Part shown: in pieces, positions 26,281 through 34,333 of the stretch
How positions within the stretch are numbered: position 1 is the first letter of the stretch
Layout: each line of letters opens with the position of its first letter
NCBI GenBank assembly: GCA_964423505.1
Contig: CAYREX010000008.1
Span: 60,453-124,452, forward strand
Source of the DNA: CAYREX01 sp964423505
Lineage (GTDB): Bacteria > Fermentibacterota > Fermentibacteria > Fermentibacterales > JCC-6
Reading direction: 5' to 3'
DNA: 64,000 nucleotides
Program-made: the position numbers and the translations under genes
The notes under the pieces: model-generated
What the model saw: only the letters and a program-made list of their open reading frames with translations
What the model was told of the DNA's origin: nothing
Databases searched by the model: none

Positions 26281-27140
26281 TGCCAGGCCCCCTCTCCGGT
26301 AGTGCTGCGCAGAAGCGCTCCTGGGTCGGTCGATACCATGTCTATCAGGTCAGAGAGCGCCTCCACCGTTCCCATTACCTCCAGGAGTACCCTGTCCAGC
26401 CTCTGGGAGAGGTCCGACAGCGGCCCTACCAGGTCATGGATGGCGGTTGACAGCGTGTCGGCATCTGCCAGCAGCTCCGGTGTGGCCGCCTCCAGCGTCA
26501 GTACCAGCCTGTCCAGGTCCCTGCCCAGCTGGGTGTAGGTGATGAGGAGGGTGTCCAGCTTCCCCGAGTTGCTGAGCAGCGCCTCCTCCAGATGCAGGAC
26601 CACCTCGGAGTCCAGGATGGCGTTCAGGTGCCCCAGCAGCTCGTTGGCCCTGTCGCTCAGCTCGACGAAGTCGACCTCGTTGATGAGCTCCATGACCCGC
26701 TCGATGCTGTTGGTCACCGTCTGGACGGCCCCCTCGGCGACCGGTATCACCCTGAACGGCGGCTCGAACGACAGCTCCGGGTACGTTGCGACCGTATCGG
26801 AGCTCAGGTTGATGACCTGGTTGCCGGTTATCCCGGTTATCTGCATGGCCGCGACTATGGTGGAGTCTATGGGGAAGTCCCTCTCTATCTCCAGGATGAC
26901 CTCCACGAGCCTCCCGTCCGGGGCCACCTCGATGGAGTGGACCCTGCCGATGGGCACTCCGTTGTAGAGGACGCTGTTGCCCCTGTCCAGGCCCTGGACC
27001 GACCACTCGAAGTAGCAGGAGTACCTCTCGACGTCCTCGCTCCGGAAGCCGCCGGTGAGCCAGAGTATGATGACCACGAAGACCGTCGTGGCCAGGGAGA
27101 AGAAGAGACCGAGACGGTACCGGTTCGCGGTCAGACCCAC
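26277..27140 (-). CDS. mlaD: MCE/MlaD-family lipid transport protein
   Basis: A 287-residue protein with one N-terminal membrane helix (ATTVFVVIILWL). One MCE domain contains VQGLDRGNSVLYNGVPIGRVHSIEV and ITGNQVINL, and a long helical C-terminal part follows. MCE rings carry phospholipids across the periplasm. It lies between the ATPase and auxiliary lipoprotein genes. Confidence 0.87.
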   Translation of the reverse strand: MGLTANRYRLGLFFSLATTVFVVIILWLTGGFRSEDVERYSCYFEWSVQGLDRGNSVLYNGVPIGRVHSIEVAPDGRLVEVILEIERDFPIDSTIVAAMQITGITGNQVINLSSDTVATYPELSFEPPFRVIPVAEGAVQTVTNSIERVMELINEVDFVELSDRANELLGHLNAILDSEVVLHLEEALLSNSGKLDTLLITYTQLGRDLDRLVLTLEAATPELLADADTLSTAIHDLVGPLSDLSQRLDRVLLEVMGTVEALSDLIDMVSTDPGALLRSTTGEGAWQ

Positions 27141-27155
27141 TGCCGTCCTCCCACT

Positions 27156-27914
27156 CTAGATCGCCTCCGCCCTCCGGTTGAAGAAGGCCCTCACCCTCTC
27201 GTCCCGCGAGTCGTCCCGCAGGCTGACGGCGGTTCCTTCCGCTATCACGCCGCGCTCTTCGGCGTCAAGCATAACGACCCTGTCCGAGATGGCAAATATG
27301 CTGGTCAGCTCGTGGGTGACTATGAACATGGTCGTGTCGAGGGTCCTGTTTATGCGCCTTATCAGCCTGTCCAGGCTGTGCGAGGTGACCGGGTCCAGCC
27401 CGGCCGACGGCTCGTCGAAGAAGAGCACGTCCGGGTCCATGGCCATGGCCCGGGCGAGACCGGCCCGCTTCTGCTGTCCGCCGGAGACGGAGAGGGGGCC
27501 GGAGTCGGCATGCTCGGCCAGGTCGACCGTGGCCAGCTTGCTGTAGGCGACCAGGCGCACCTCCTCCTCGGAGAGGTCGGTGTACTCCCGCAGGGGGAGC
27601 ATCACGTTCTCCAGCAGGTCGAGGTTGGCCAGGAGGGCGCCCGACTGGAAGAGGACGCCCCACCGCCTCCTCGCCTGACGCATCGTCTCGGGACTCTCCC
27701 ATATGTCCTTGCCGTCGAACATTATGTGGCCCTCCCATGGCCGCACGAGCCCCAGCACGTGCATCAGGAGGGTGGTCTTGCCGCAGCCGCTCTTGCCTAC
27801 CACGACCAGTATCTCCCCCGGTTCGACGACCAGGTCCACGCCGGAGAGCACCTCCTGGTCCCCCCACCCCCCGGTCAGGTTCCTCACCTCTATGAGCGGC
27901 CGCCGGTCAGACAT
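27156..27914 (-). CDS. mlaF: MlaF-type lipid ABC transporter ATPase
   Basis: A 252-residue ABC ATPase with Walker A GKSGCGKTTLL, signature LSVSGGQQKRAGLARAMA and Walker B VLFFDEPSAGLDPV. The GLDPV ending is typical of MlaF. It drives lipid movement with the MlaE-like permease, and its start overlaps the permease stop by 8 bp. Confidence 0.92.
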   Translation of the reverse strand: MSDRRPLIEVRNLTGGWGDQEVLSGVDLVVEPGEILVVVGKSGCGKTTLLMHVLGLVRPWEGHIMFDGKDIWESPETMRQARRRWGVLFQSGALLANLDLLENVMLPLREYTDLSEEEVRLVAYSKLATVDLAEHADSGPLSVSGGQQKRAGLARAMAMDPDVLFFDEPSAGLDPVTSHSLDRLIRRINRTLDTTMFIVTHELTSIFAISDRVVMLDAEERGVIAEGTAVSLRDDSRDERVRAFFNRRAEAI

Positions 27915-29052
27915 CGAGGCCGGGCCTTATCCGGACGAATAGCAGTGAGAGGAGGGCATCGACCAGGATGACCAGGAAGATGCTTACCACGACGGAGGAG
28001 GTGGTCGCCTTGCCGACCGCGGCTGCTCCGCCCCGGACCTTCGTTCCCATGTAGCCGCCCACGTTGGCTATGATGATGGCGTAGAAGAAGCTCTTTATCA
28101 TGCCCCAGACCACGTCCAGCGGGATGAGCGCCTCGCCCAGCTGCTCCATGTAGACGCTTGCCGGCATCCCCAGGAATATGCCGCCGGAGAGGAGCCCGCC
28201 GATTATCCCCGAGCAGTTGGCGAGCAGGACGAGGAAGGGCATGACGCAGAGCAGGGCCAGCATCTTGGGGGTGACCAGGTAGCCGAAGACGTCGAAACCC
28301 ATGACCTCCAGGGCATCCACCTCCTGCCTGACCTTCATGGTGCCTATCTCGGCGGCGAAGGCGGAGCCGGACCTGCCGGCCACAAGGACGGCGGCCAGCA
28401 TGGGCCCTATCTCCCAGGTGATGCTGTACGCAAGCAGGGCGGGCATGTACTTCTCCGCGCCGTATCCCTCCATCTGGTATCCGGCCTGGTAGCCGAGGAC
28501 CGTGCCGAGCAGCCATGTAAGGACGGCGATGATGGGGATGGCCTTCACCCCCGCCTCCTCCATGTAGTAGAGGACCATGTGCCAGCGTACCGAGGCCGGC
28601 CGGGTCACCGACTCCGCCAGGGAGCTGACCGTGCTGGTGGCGAAGCCGGTCATCCCCCGCAAGCCGTCGAGAACCCTTACCACGCCGTCACCGATGTCCT
28701 CGAAGTGATCCCGGAGTCCCCTGGTCTTCGACCCCCCGCTGCTCCTGCTGAGCTCGGAGTAGGACTCGAAGGTCTCGAAGAGACGCTCGAGCTCCGGGGA
28801 TGCGCCGACCCTGCTGACGGAGACCCCGCGGGAGGAGAGCTCCCTGCAGTACTCGAAGAGCAGGACCGCCGGAACCGCGTCCATGCCCGGACAGTCCGAG
28901 AGGTCCAGCAGCAGCTCTCCCGAGGAGAGGAAGGACCGTCTGGCGCCCTCGAGGAGCTCCCTCATCGAGTCCGCGTCACGCAGATCCAGAACGCCTCTCA
29001 CGAAGAGCGTCGACCCCTCGACGAAGAGCCTTCCGCCGCCCCTGGTCTCCAT
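27907..29052 (-). CDS. mlaE: MlaE-family permease with N-terminal STAS (MlaB-like) domain
   Basis: A 381-residue fusion. Residues 1-105 form a STAS domain (LFVRGVLDLRDADSMREL, LLLDLSDCPGMDAVP), corresponding to MlaB. The rest is an MlaE permease with PIIAVLTWLLGTVLGYQAGY, EIGPMLAAVLVAGRSGSAFAAEIGTMKV and QEVDALEVMGFDVFGYLVTP. In E. coli these are separate proteins; fusions occur elsewhere. GGGAGG precedes the ATG. It heads the operon mlaE-mlaF-mlaD-pqiC-like. Confidence 0.93.
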   Translation of the reverse strand: METRGGGRLFVEGSTLFVRGVLDLRDADSMRELLEGARRSFLSSGELLLDLSDCPGMDAVPAVLLFEYCRELSSRGVSVSRVGASPELERLFETFESYSELSRSSGGSKTRGLRDHFEDIGDGVVRVLDGLRGMTGFATSTVSSLAESVTRPASVRWHMVLYYMEEAGVKAIPIIAVLTWLLGTVLGYQAGYQMEGYGAEKYMPALLAYSITWEIGPMLAAVLVAGRSGSAFAAEIGTMKVRQEVDALEVMGFDVFGYLVTPKMLALLCVMPFLVLLANCSGIIGGLLSGGIFLGMPASVYMEQLGEALIPLDVVWGMIKSFFYAIIIANVGGYMGTKVRGGAAAVGKATTSSVVVSIFLVILVDALLSLLFVRIRPGLDV

Positions 29053-29189
29053 ACAACCTCCCGAGAGCTCTAAGGCGGACCAGCCCGATTCATAACCCAG
29101 AGAGTGTTCGCGGGGGAGCCCCGGGAGAGCTTGTCAAGGGGCCGGACCGTTGCTATCCTCTCAGCATCCCACCTGTAAGGGAGGTCCAA

Positions 29190-29327
29190 ATGGGAACCGT
29201 TGTCTTCCTGATACTCAGGCTCGTCTTCGGCTACAACGAGACGGGAGACGGACAGACGCTGGCCACTCTCGTATCGCTGGACTCCATAGCCCTCGTCCTC
29301 CTCTGGAAGCTGAGGGCCGGCAGGTAG
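29190..29327 (+). CDS. small membrane protein, 45 residues
   Basis: A short frame with a strong ribosome site (AAGGGAGG, 5 bases before ATG 29190). The product has two hydrophobic stretches, VVFLILRLVF and LVSLDSIALVLLWKL, joined by a polar YNETGDGQT turn, which suggests a small inner-membrane hairpin. I do not recognise a family. It is divergent from the mlaE gene and 126 bp before the TonB gene. Confidence 0.45.
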   Translation: MGTVVFLILRLVFGYNETGDGQTLATLVSLDSIALVLLWKLRAGR

Positions 29328-29343
29328 CCGGGGCCGGCCCCGG
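29328..29343. repeat. 16-bp perfect GC palindrome
   Basis: CCGGGGCC is followed by its complement GGCCCCGG directly after the small ORF stop. It may be a terminator without a T-run. A second hairpin, GCGTCC to GGACGC, follows about 15 bp later. Confidence 0.4.
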
Positions 29344-29453
29344 ACCGATCGAGCGGGGCGTCCGATCCGGGACGCGTCGCTCCCTCCCCCTCCCGGAATA
29401 GCGGAGCTCCTCCCCCTGTAACACCGGTGTAGGCATCGGAGAAGGGAGGAGCC

Positions 29454-30134
29454 ATGAGAGAGCCGAGAGAAGATGGCGGACCCGACCGCCGAGGCAGGGC
29501 CGGGGCGATGGACGCAGGCGTCCTCGCCGGCATGGCCGTGCTGGTGCTGCTCTTCGAGGCGGTCCCCGGGACCAGCCTGGGCAGGCTTGCCGGAAGGACT
29601 GTGGACGAGGAGATGCAGGGGTACGACCCGGGGGAGATCTACGAGGTCCCGCCGGAGCTGCCGGAGGAGAGCCGGGTCGACGTCGAGGAGGTGTTCCGGC
29701 AGGAGCTGCCGGATGTGGTCCAGCCGGACCAGGTGCTGAGCCTCGCGGAGGATACGACGGGGCTGGAGACAGTGGGCACGGTCGACATCAACGTCGATGG
29801 TCCCGCCCCGCAGGAGGACCCGGACGAGGGAATCCCGGAGCCGGGCACTTTCGTCCCCCACAGTACGCCGCCCGTCTGCACGTTCAGGCCGGTCCCGTCC
29901 TACCCGGAGATGGCGCGCGAGGCCGGGATAGAGGGCAGGGTGGTGCTCATGATGTTCGTCAGCGAGGAGGGTGAGCCACTGGAGATAGACGTGGCCCAGA
30001 GCTCCGGTCTGGGCAGCATGGACGACGCCGCCGTTGAGGCGGCCATGCGCAGCAGCTGGTCCCCGGCCAGGCGTGACGACGGGGTGGCCGTAGGCGTCTG
30101 GACCTCGGTGGTCTACGAGTTCGTTCTGGAGTGA
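29454..30134 (+). CDS. TonB-like energy transducer
   Basis: A 226-residue protein with one N-terminal membrane helix (AGVLAGMAVLVLLFEAV), an acidic Pro/Glu-rich linker and a C-terminal TonB domain (PSYPEMAREAGIEGRVVLMMFVSEEG, MDDAAVEAAMRSSWSPAR). It would transmit proton-motive force to outer-membrane receptors. AAGGGAGGA precedes the ATG, with the small palindrome ACACCGGTGT upstream at 29421-29430. ExbB/ExbD are not in this window. It overlaps the convergent ATPase gene by 22 bp. Confidence 0.83.
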   Translation: MREPREDGGPDRRGRAGAMDAGVLAGMAVLVLLFEAVPGTSLGRLAGRTVDEEMQGYDPGEIYEVPPELPEESRVDVEEVFRQELPDVVQPDQVLSLAEDTTGLETVGTVDINVDGPAPQEDPDEGIPEPGTFVPHSTPPVCTFRPVPSYPEMAREAGIEGRVVLMMFVSEEGEPLEIDVAQSSGLGSMDDAAVEAAMRSSWSPARRDDGVAVGVWTSVVYEFVLE

Positions 30135-30934
30135 GGAGGCTTCGCGGGGTCCGGCTGCACGCCGGCCCCGCCATCTCCGGGGTCGACCAGCCTCTCGAAC
30201 GTGCCCCGGACGGACAGCAGCAGCTCGGTGAAACGGGGGGAGAGCCTGTCCCTCGGCTCGGGCAGGTCGACTTCCACCTTCCTGACCACCCGTCCCGGCC
30301 TGTAGCCCATTACAACTATCCTGCCTGCCAGGAAGACGGCCTCCTCTATATTGTGCGTGACGAACAGCACGGTGGTGCCGCTCCTCCTCCATAGCTCGCG
30401 CAGGCCCTCCTGCAGCTCCTCGCTGGTCCCGGTGTCAAGCGAGCTGAACGGCTCGTCCAGCAGAAGGATGTCCGGCGAGGTCACCAGGGAGCGGGCCAGT
30501 GCGGTCCTCTGCTGCATCCCGCCCGACAGCTCGTGGGGATAGCTCGCCTCGAACCCGGAGAGTCCCACCATCCCGAGGACCCGCTCAGCCTCCCGTGACC
30601 TCTCACCCGCGGCAAGCCCCGTCGCCCTCAGGGGAAACTCCACGTTGGCCCGGACGGTCATCCACGGGAAGAGGGCACCCTGCTGGAAGACGTATCCCAG
30701 CCTGGCGGGCCGCCCCGACACCGGCGCGACCTCGATGTGTCCGGCGTCCGGCTCCTCGAGGTCCGCAACCGTCCTGAGCAGCGTTGTCTTGCCGCACCCG
30801 GTGGGGCCGAGGACGCAGGTGAAGCTGCCGGCCGGCAGCTCGAGGTCGACGGGGCCCAGCGCGTGCAGCCCACCGTCTGCGCCGAACCGCTTCACCAGGC
30901 CGCCCACCACGACGGCGTTGCCCACGCTCCTCAC
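30113..30934 (-). CDS. ABC transporter ATPase, nitrate/sulfonate/taurine type
   Basis: A 273-residue ATPase with Walker A GPTGCGKTTLL, signature ELSGGMQQRTALARSL and Walker B ILLLDEPFSSLD. The Q-loop sequence YVFQQGALFPWMTVRANV resembles SsuB/TauB/NrtD-type importers. The GTG at 30934 overlaps the permease stop by 4 bp. Substrate is unknown. Confidence 0.9.
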   Translation of the reverse strand: MRSVGNAVVVGGLVKRFGADGGLHALGPVDLELPAGSFTCVLGPTGCGKTTLLRTVADLEEPDAGHIEVAPVSGRPARLGYVFQQGALFPWMTVRANVEFPLRATGLAAGERSREAERVLGMVGLSGFEASYPHELSGGMQQRTALARSLVTSPDILLLDEPFSSLDTGTSEELQEGLRELWRRSGTTVLFVTHNIEEAVFLAGRIVVMGYRPGRVVRKVEVDLPEPRDRLSPRFTELLLSVRGTFERLVDPGDGGAGVQPDPAKPPHSRTNS

Positions 30935-31770
30935 CTCTCCCTGCTCCGGAGGACGAGCGACCGCTCGCCCATGGCCTCCAGCCCCTTGGAGAAGGCTGCG
31001 CCGACCATGGCCACTATCACGAGGCAGGCCAGCATGATGTCGTACCTGGACATCTGGTAGGAGTAACGGATGAGGTAGCCGATACCCGAGTTGGTCCCGG
31101 GGAGCATCTCGGCTGCGATTATGACCATCCAGCATCGGCCGATGGCGAGCCGGAGCCCGTGGAAGATGTCCGGGAGGGCCGACGGCACCATCACCCGCGT
31201 GAACATGAGGAGAGGTCCCGCCCCGAGAAGCCTCGCGGCCTCGAGGTGCATCCTCCGCACGCTCCTGACCCCCTGCATCGTGCCGAGGATTATCGGGAAG
31301 ACGCCCCCCCAGAAGAGGATGAACACCATCCCCAGCTGCAGCTCGTTCAGGAGGTGGCGCTGGTACCTCAGGTTTTCGAGACCGAGCAGCTGGGCGACGC
31401 TCCGCGACTTGAAGATGATGATGGAGAGAGGCAGGAGCGCGATGGCCGAGAGCGGCCTCGCCATCTCCACCATCAGCGAGAGAAGTGTCCTGAAGCCGCG
31501 GGAAGCCCCCATGATGAGCCCTATGGGCACACCGACCGAGACGGCGAGGCCGAAGCCGACCAGTATCCTCGTCAGGCTCACGGCCAGGCTCCAGGCCAGG
31601 GTCCCGCTGGCCATTATGTCGGTAAAGGGATGCGTCAGCACCGAGAGCACCCTGCCCGGGGAGGGGAGGAGCGTGGGCTCCCCCCCCCCGGTCGCCGCCG
31701 CCCACCACAGGAGCAGCATGAGGGGTATGACGAAGGGTACGAGACGCCGCACGGCCTGGACGGGTCGCAC
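30931..31770 (-). CDS. ABC transporter permease, nitrate/sulfonate/taurine type
   Basis: A 279-residue permease with about six membrane segments. The EAA loop is MHLEAARLLGAGPLLMFTRVMVPSALPDIF, followed by GLRLAIGRCWMVIIAAEML, typical of SsuC/TauC-like proteins. It carries an unusual insertion around VAQLLGLENLRYQRHLLNELQ between membrane segments. It lies between the binding protein and ATPase genes. Confidence 0.9.
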   Translation of the reverse strand: MRPVQAVRRLVPFVIPLMLLLWWAAATGGGEPTLLPSPGRVLSVLTHPFTDIMASGTLAWSLAVSLTRILVGFGLAVSVGVPIGLIMGASRGFRTLLSLMVEMARPLSAIALLPLSIIIFKSRSVAQLLGLENLRYQRHLLNELQLGMVFILFWGGVFPIILGTMQGVRSVRRMHLEAARLLGAGPLLMFTRVMVPSALPDIFHGLRLAIGRCWMVIIAAEMLPGTNSGIGYLIRYSYQMSRYDIMLACLVIVAMVGAAFSKGLEAMGERSLVLRSRER

Positions 31771-31806
31771 GACCCTCCTCAGACCGCCTCCCCTATCCGC
31801 CTACCC

Positions 31807-32916
31807 CTACCTGAGCTCCTCGGAGAGAAGCGAGAAATCGTAGATGAAGGCGGCGTTCGCATTGGGATCGGCCTCGGCGAGAGGGCCGGTGAAGACGCCG
31901 ATGGTCCTCATGTTGTCCAGGATTGCATCCATGTTCGCCAGCCAGTTGTCCGTGACCCTCATGTCGTATCCGCTGGTGGCCATCGAGGCTATCTCCACCT
32001 CGACCGGGTTGCCAATCCATTCGGCGGCAGCCTCGGCGGCGTCCCCGGGGTAGTCGTTGATGTACCGCGTGGCGGCTTTGAAGAGCCTGAGCGCGGCTGC
32101 TATCTCCTCGTCGAGGTCCGCTATGGCCTCTTCAGTACCCGCGATGGCGCAGCAGGGGTGCTCAGCGAAGTCGCCGGGCGGGAGGTCCGACAGCTCGGCT
32201 ATGCAGCGGCCTATGTCGTTGTGCTCGGCGAGAGCGCATGCCGGGTTGTTGGAGACGTAGGCGTCGATCGTACCGTTCTGGAGCGCCGGGTTGAGGTTGG
32301 GCTGTCCCTGTGCGTTGAAGAGAAGGACCTTCGAGCCCGGCTCCGGGCTGCCGCTGAAGCTGTAGGGGACGCCGGCGGCAGTGAGCGCGCTCTCGAAGAT
32401 TATGAGGGCGACGGCCTTCGGGCTCTTGTAGCCGACGGTCACCGGCTGGTCGCTGCTCATCACCCAGTCGACGAAGCCGTCCCAGTCATCAATGCCCTCG
32501 AGGCCGGTTGGTACGACGAGCATGTCGCCCCTGCTGTGAAGAGGGCTGATGATGCGTATGCCGGAGCCGGCGTCGGCGCTGGCCGCGAAGGGGACCACTC
32601 CACCGAAGCCTATGTCGAAGAGGCCGGCTGTCATGTTGTTGGGAACATTGATGGCGCCCTGGCTCTGGACGAACTGGATCTCGACCACCTCCCGCCCGTC
32701 CTCCATGAGCATGTAGTAGTCCTGTCCGAGGGGCTCCAGCCAGATGCCGTACAGGTCCTCCATCTCCTCGCCCCTCAGGGCGGAGACGAAGACGGCGCTG
32801 TGGTGGTCCTGCTTGACGAACCCCACTCTGAGCAGCGGAGCGTCTGCGGAGGCGGCGGCGGCGAAAGCGGGCAGGAGTACCGCCAGAGCGAGTACCGATG
32901 CGATTCTGTTTCTCAA
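31807..32916 (-). CDS. ABC transporter substrate-binding protein (NMT1/THI5-SsuA-like)
   Basis: A 369-residue exported protein with signal peptide ending ASA. It starts RVGFVKQDHHSAVFVSALRGEEM, continues with QSQGAINVPNNMTAGLFDIGFGGVVPF and VGYKSPKAVALIIFESALTAAGVPY, in the manner of sulfonate/nitrate/pyrimidine-precursor binding proteins. A Cys pair (HPCCAIAG) and the early HH dipeptide may matter for binding. The likely transporter is the adjacent permease and ATPase. Substrate cannot be assigned from sequence. Confidence 0.83.
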   Translation of the reverse strand: MRNRIASVLALAVLLPAFAAAASADAPLLRVGFVKQDHHSAVFVSALRGEEMEDLYGIWLEPLGQDYYMLMEDGREVVEIQFVQSQGAINVPNNMTAGLFDIGFGGVVPFAASADAGSGIRIISPLHSRGDMLVVPTGLEGIDDWDGFVDWVMSSDQPVTVGYKSPKAVALIIFESALTAAGVPYSFSGSPEPGSKVLLFNAQGQPNLNPALQNGTIDAYVSNNPACALAEHNDIGRCIAELSDLPPGDFAEHPCCAIAGTEEAIADLDEEIAAALRLFKAATRYINDYPGDAAEAAAEWIGNPVEVEIASMATSGYDMRVTDNWLANMDAILDNMRTIGVFTGPLAEADPNANAAFIYDFSLLSEELR

Positions 32917-33601
32917 GATTCTCTCCTTCGATGGGCTGTTCGATCAGCAACCTGCCGTCGACCCTAATGCGTGTCACATGGCCAGCCTCCAGGTTGGGGT
33001 TCGCGCCAAGCTGCGCTTAATCTCACGATGACCCGGCCCCCGGTCAATGACCCTCGTCCGGGACTGTTCTGCATGGCAGTTGTCTTACGCTACTCCGCAT
33101 CAGTGACGGCAAGGAAGTGTTTACTCGCCCCGCCATGCCTCCCGTAAACATAGTTATGCCCCTTCTACTACCTTGAATGGGTCATAGATAATGCTTGAAT
33201 CTCTGCGTCCACTCCTGCATGCAGGAACCGCAAGAGTATCGAGATTCGTTCACTCACGTACGCCCGGCTTCGCGCATCTGCGGTTCCCGAGGCCGGCAGG
33301 ATGCCCGGAAGAGCGCTCTCAGCCCTCTGATGAGCGGTATACGCAGCCCGAAGAGCATGGGTGGGTAAGCACGATCCAGCGGCGACGCGGCCGCGTGAAC
33401 AGATCCCCTTCCCCGCGCCCACTTCACGGCAATGTGATCCCATACATTACGTGCGGGGCCCTACGGTGGGCCGCGTAAACCCCTTGATTCAGCTCCACGG
33501 TCTCTGTCAGAAGGTAGCCCGGTCCGACGGGAGGCGGGGGGTAACCGTCCGCGGTCCGGGTAGTATATTCACCTCCGGCGAGACGACCGAGGAGGACCGC
33601 C
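32917..33601. other. 685-bp non-coding interval
   Basis: No convincing gene is seen. There are several short frames without ribosome sites or recognisable sequence. The interval holds the promoter side of the ABC operon (minus) and of the HAD gene (plus, TATATT-like at 33574) and one stable hairpin at 33447-33478. A structured RNA is possible but not recognised. Confidence 0.5.
33447..33478. other. hairpin in non-coding DNA
   Basis: GGCCC (33457-33461) pairs with GGGCC (33468-33472) around TACGGT. TTACG (33447-33451) pairs with CGTAA (33474-33478) across an asymmetric internal loop. There is no T-run. It could be part of a small RNA or a processed leader. Confidence 0.35.
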
Positions 33602-34333
33602 CTGGACGAAAGCCTGCTTCTCGTGCTCGATGCGGACGATACTCTGTGGGAGAGCGCTCTCTTCTTCGAGAGGACCGAGAGCGACTTCCTCTGCCTCCTC
33701 GAGTCCCTTGGGCACGAGAGGGAGTCCGTAAGGCGCCTGGTCCACAGGGCGGACGTTGAGAGGCTGGCCATAACCGGCTACGGAGCAAGGCCCTACCTGG
33801 ACACCCTCCGTACCATTCTCGACGAGCTGCTCCCCGACCCGCCACCCTGGGTACTGCGCTCCATGCGGGACATCTGCGACACGCTGCTCGGCCATCCGGT
33901 CCTCCTTATGCCCGGGGTCAGACGCACGCTCGAGGCCCTCAGGGAGGAGGGCGCCCGCTGCGTGGTCTACACGATGGGCGAGAGGGTTCACCAGGGCGAC
34001 AAGTTCGAGCGGTCCGGCCTCTCCGACCTCGTCGACGGCCTGAGGATCGTCGATCTGAAGACGGCGGAGACGCTGCGCCGGCTCCTGGGCGAGCATGGCG
34101 CCACTCCGGGGGAGTGCGTGGTGGTCGGCAACAGCCCCCGCTCGGACATAAACCCGGCGCTCGCCGTCGGCGCCCACGCAGTACACGTCGTGAGGGACCG
34201 GACCTGGGCCGCCGAGAGGGAGGACTTCGCCGAGCCCGGCAGGGTTCGGTCCATCGAGAGCTTCGACCAGCTCCCGGAGGTGCTGCTGGAGATTGAGCGG
34301 GACTCCTGGATTGGAGGCGGTCAGTGCGACTGA
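33602..34333 (+). CDS. HAD-superfamily hydrolase
   Basis: About 243 residues. The catalytic motif I is LVLDADDTLWE, motif II lies in VVYTMGER, the lysine is in DLKTAETL and motif IV is VVVGNSPRSDINPA. It is probably a small-molecule phosphatase of the cytoplasm. A GTG at 33623 would begin inside the first beta-strand. A CTG at 33602 follows GGAGG by 6 bases and restores DESLLLVLDADDTLW, so I prefer it. Its end overlaps the PTS EIIA-like gene by 10 bp. Confidence 0.83.
   Translation: MDESLLLVLDADDTLWESALFFERTESDFLCLLESLGHERESVRRLVHRADVERLAITGYGARPYLDTLRTILDELLPDPPPWVLRSMRDICDTLLGHPVLLMPGVRRTLEALREEGARCVVYTMGERVHQGDKFERSGLSDLVDGLRIVDLKTAETLRRLLGEHGATPGECVVVGNSPRSDINPALAVGAHAVHVVRDRTWAAEREDFAEPGRVRSIESFDQLPEVLLEIERDSWIGGGQCD

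Noticed and set aside
32917..33601. Possible tRNA or coding frames in the interval
   Set aside because: No T-loop GTTCRANNC in a cloverleaf context and no frame with a ribosome site was found by eye.
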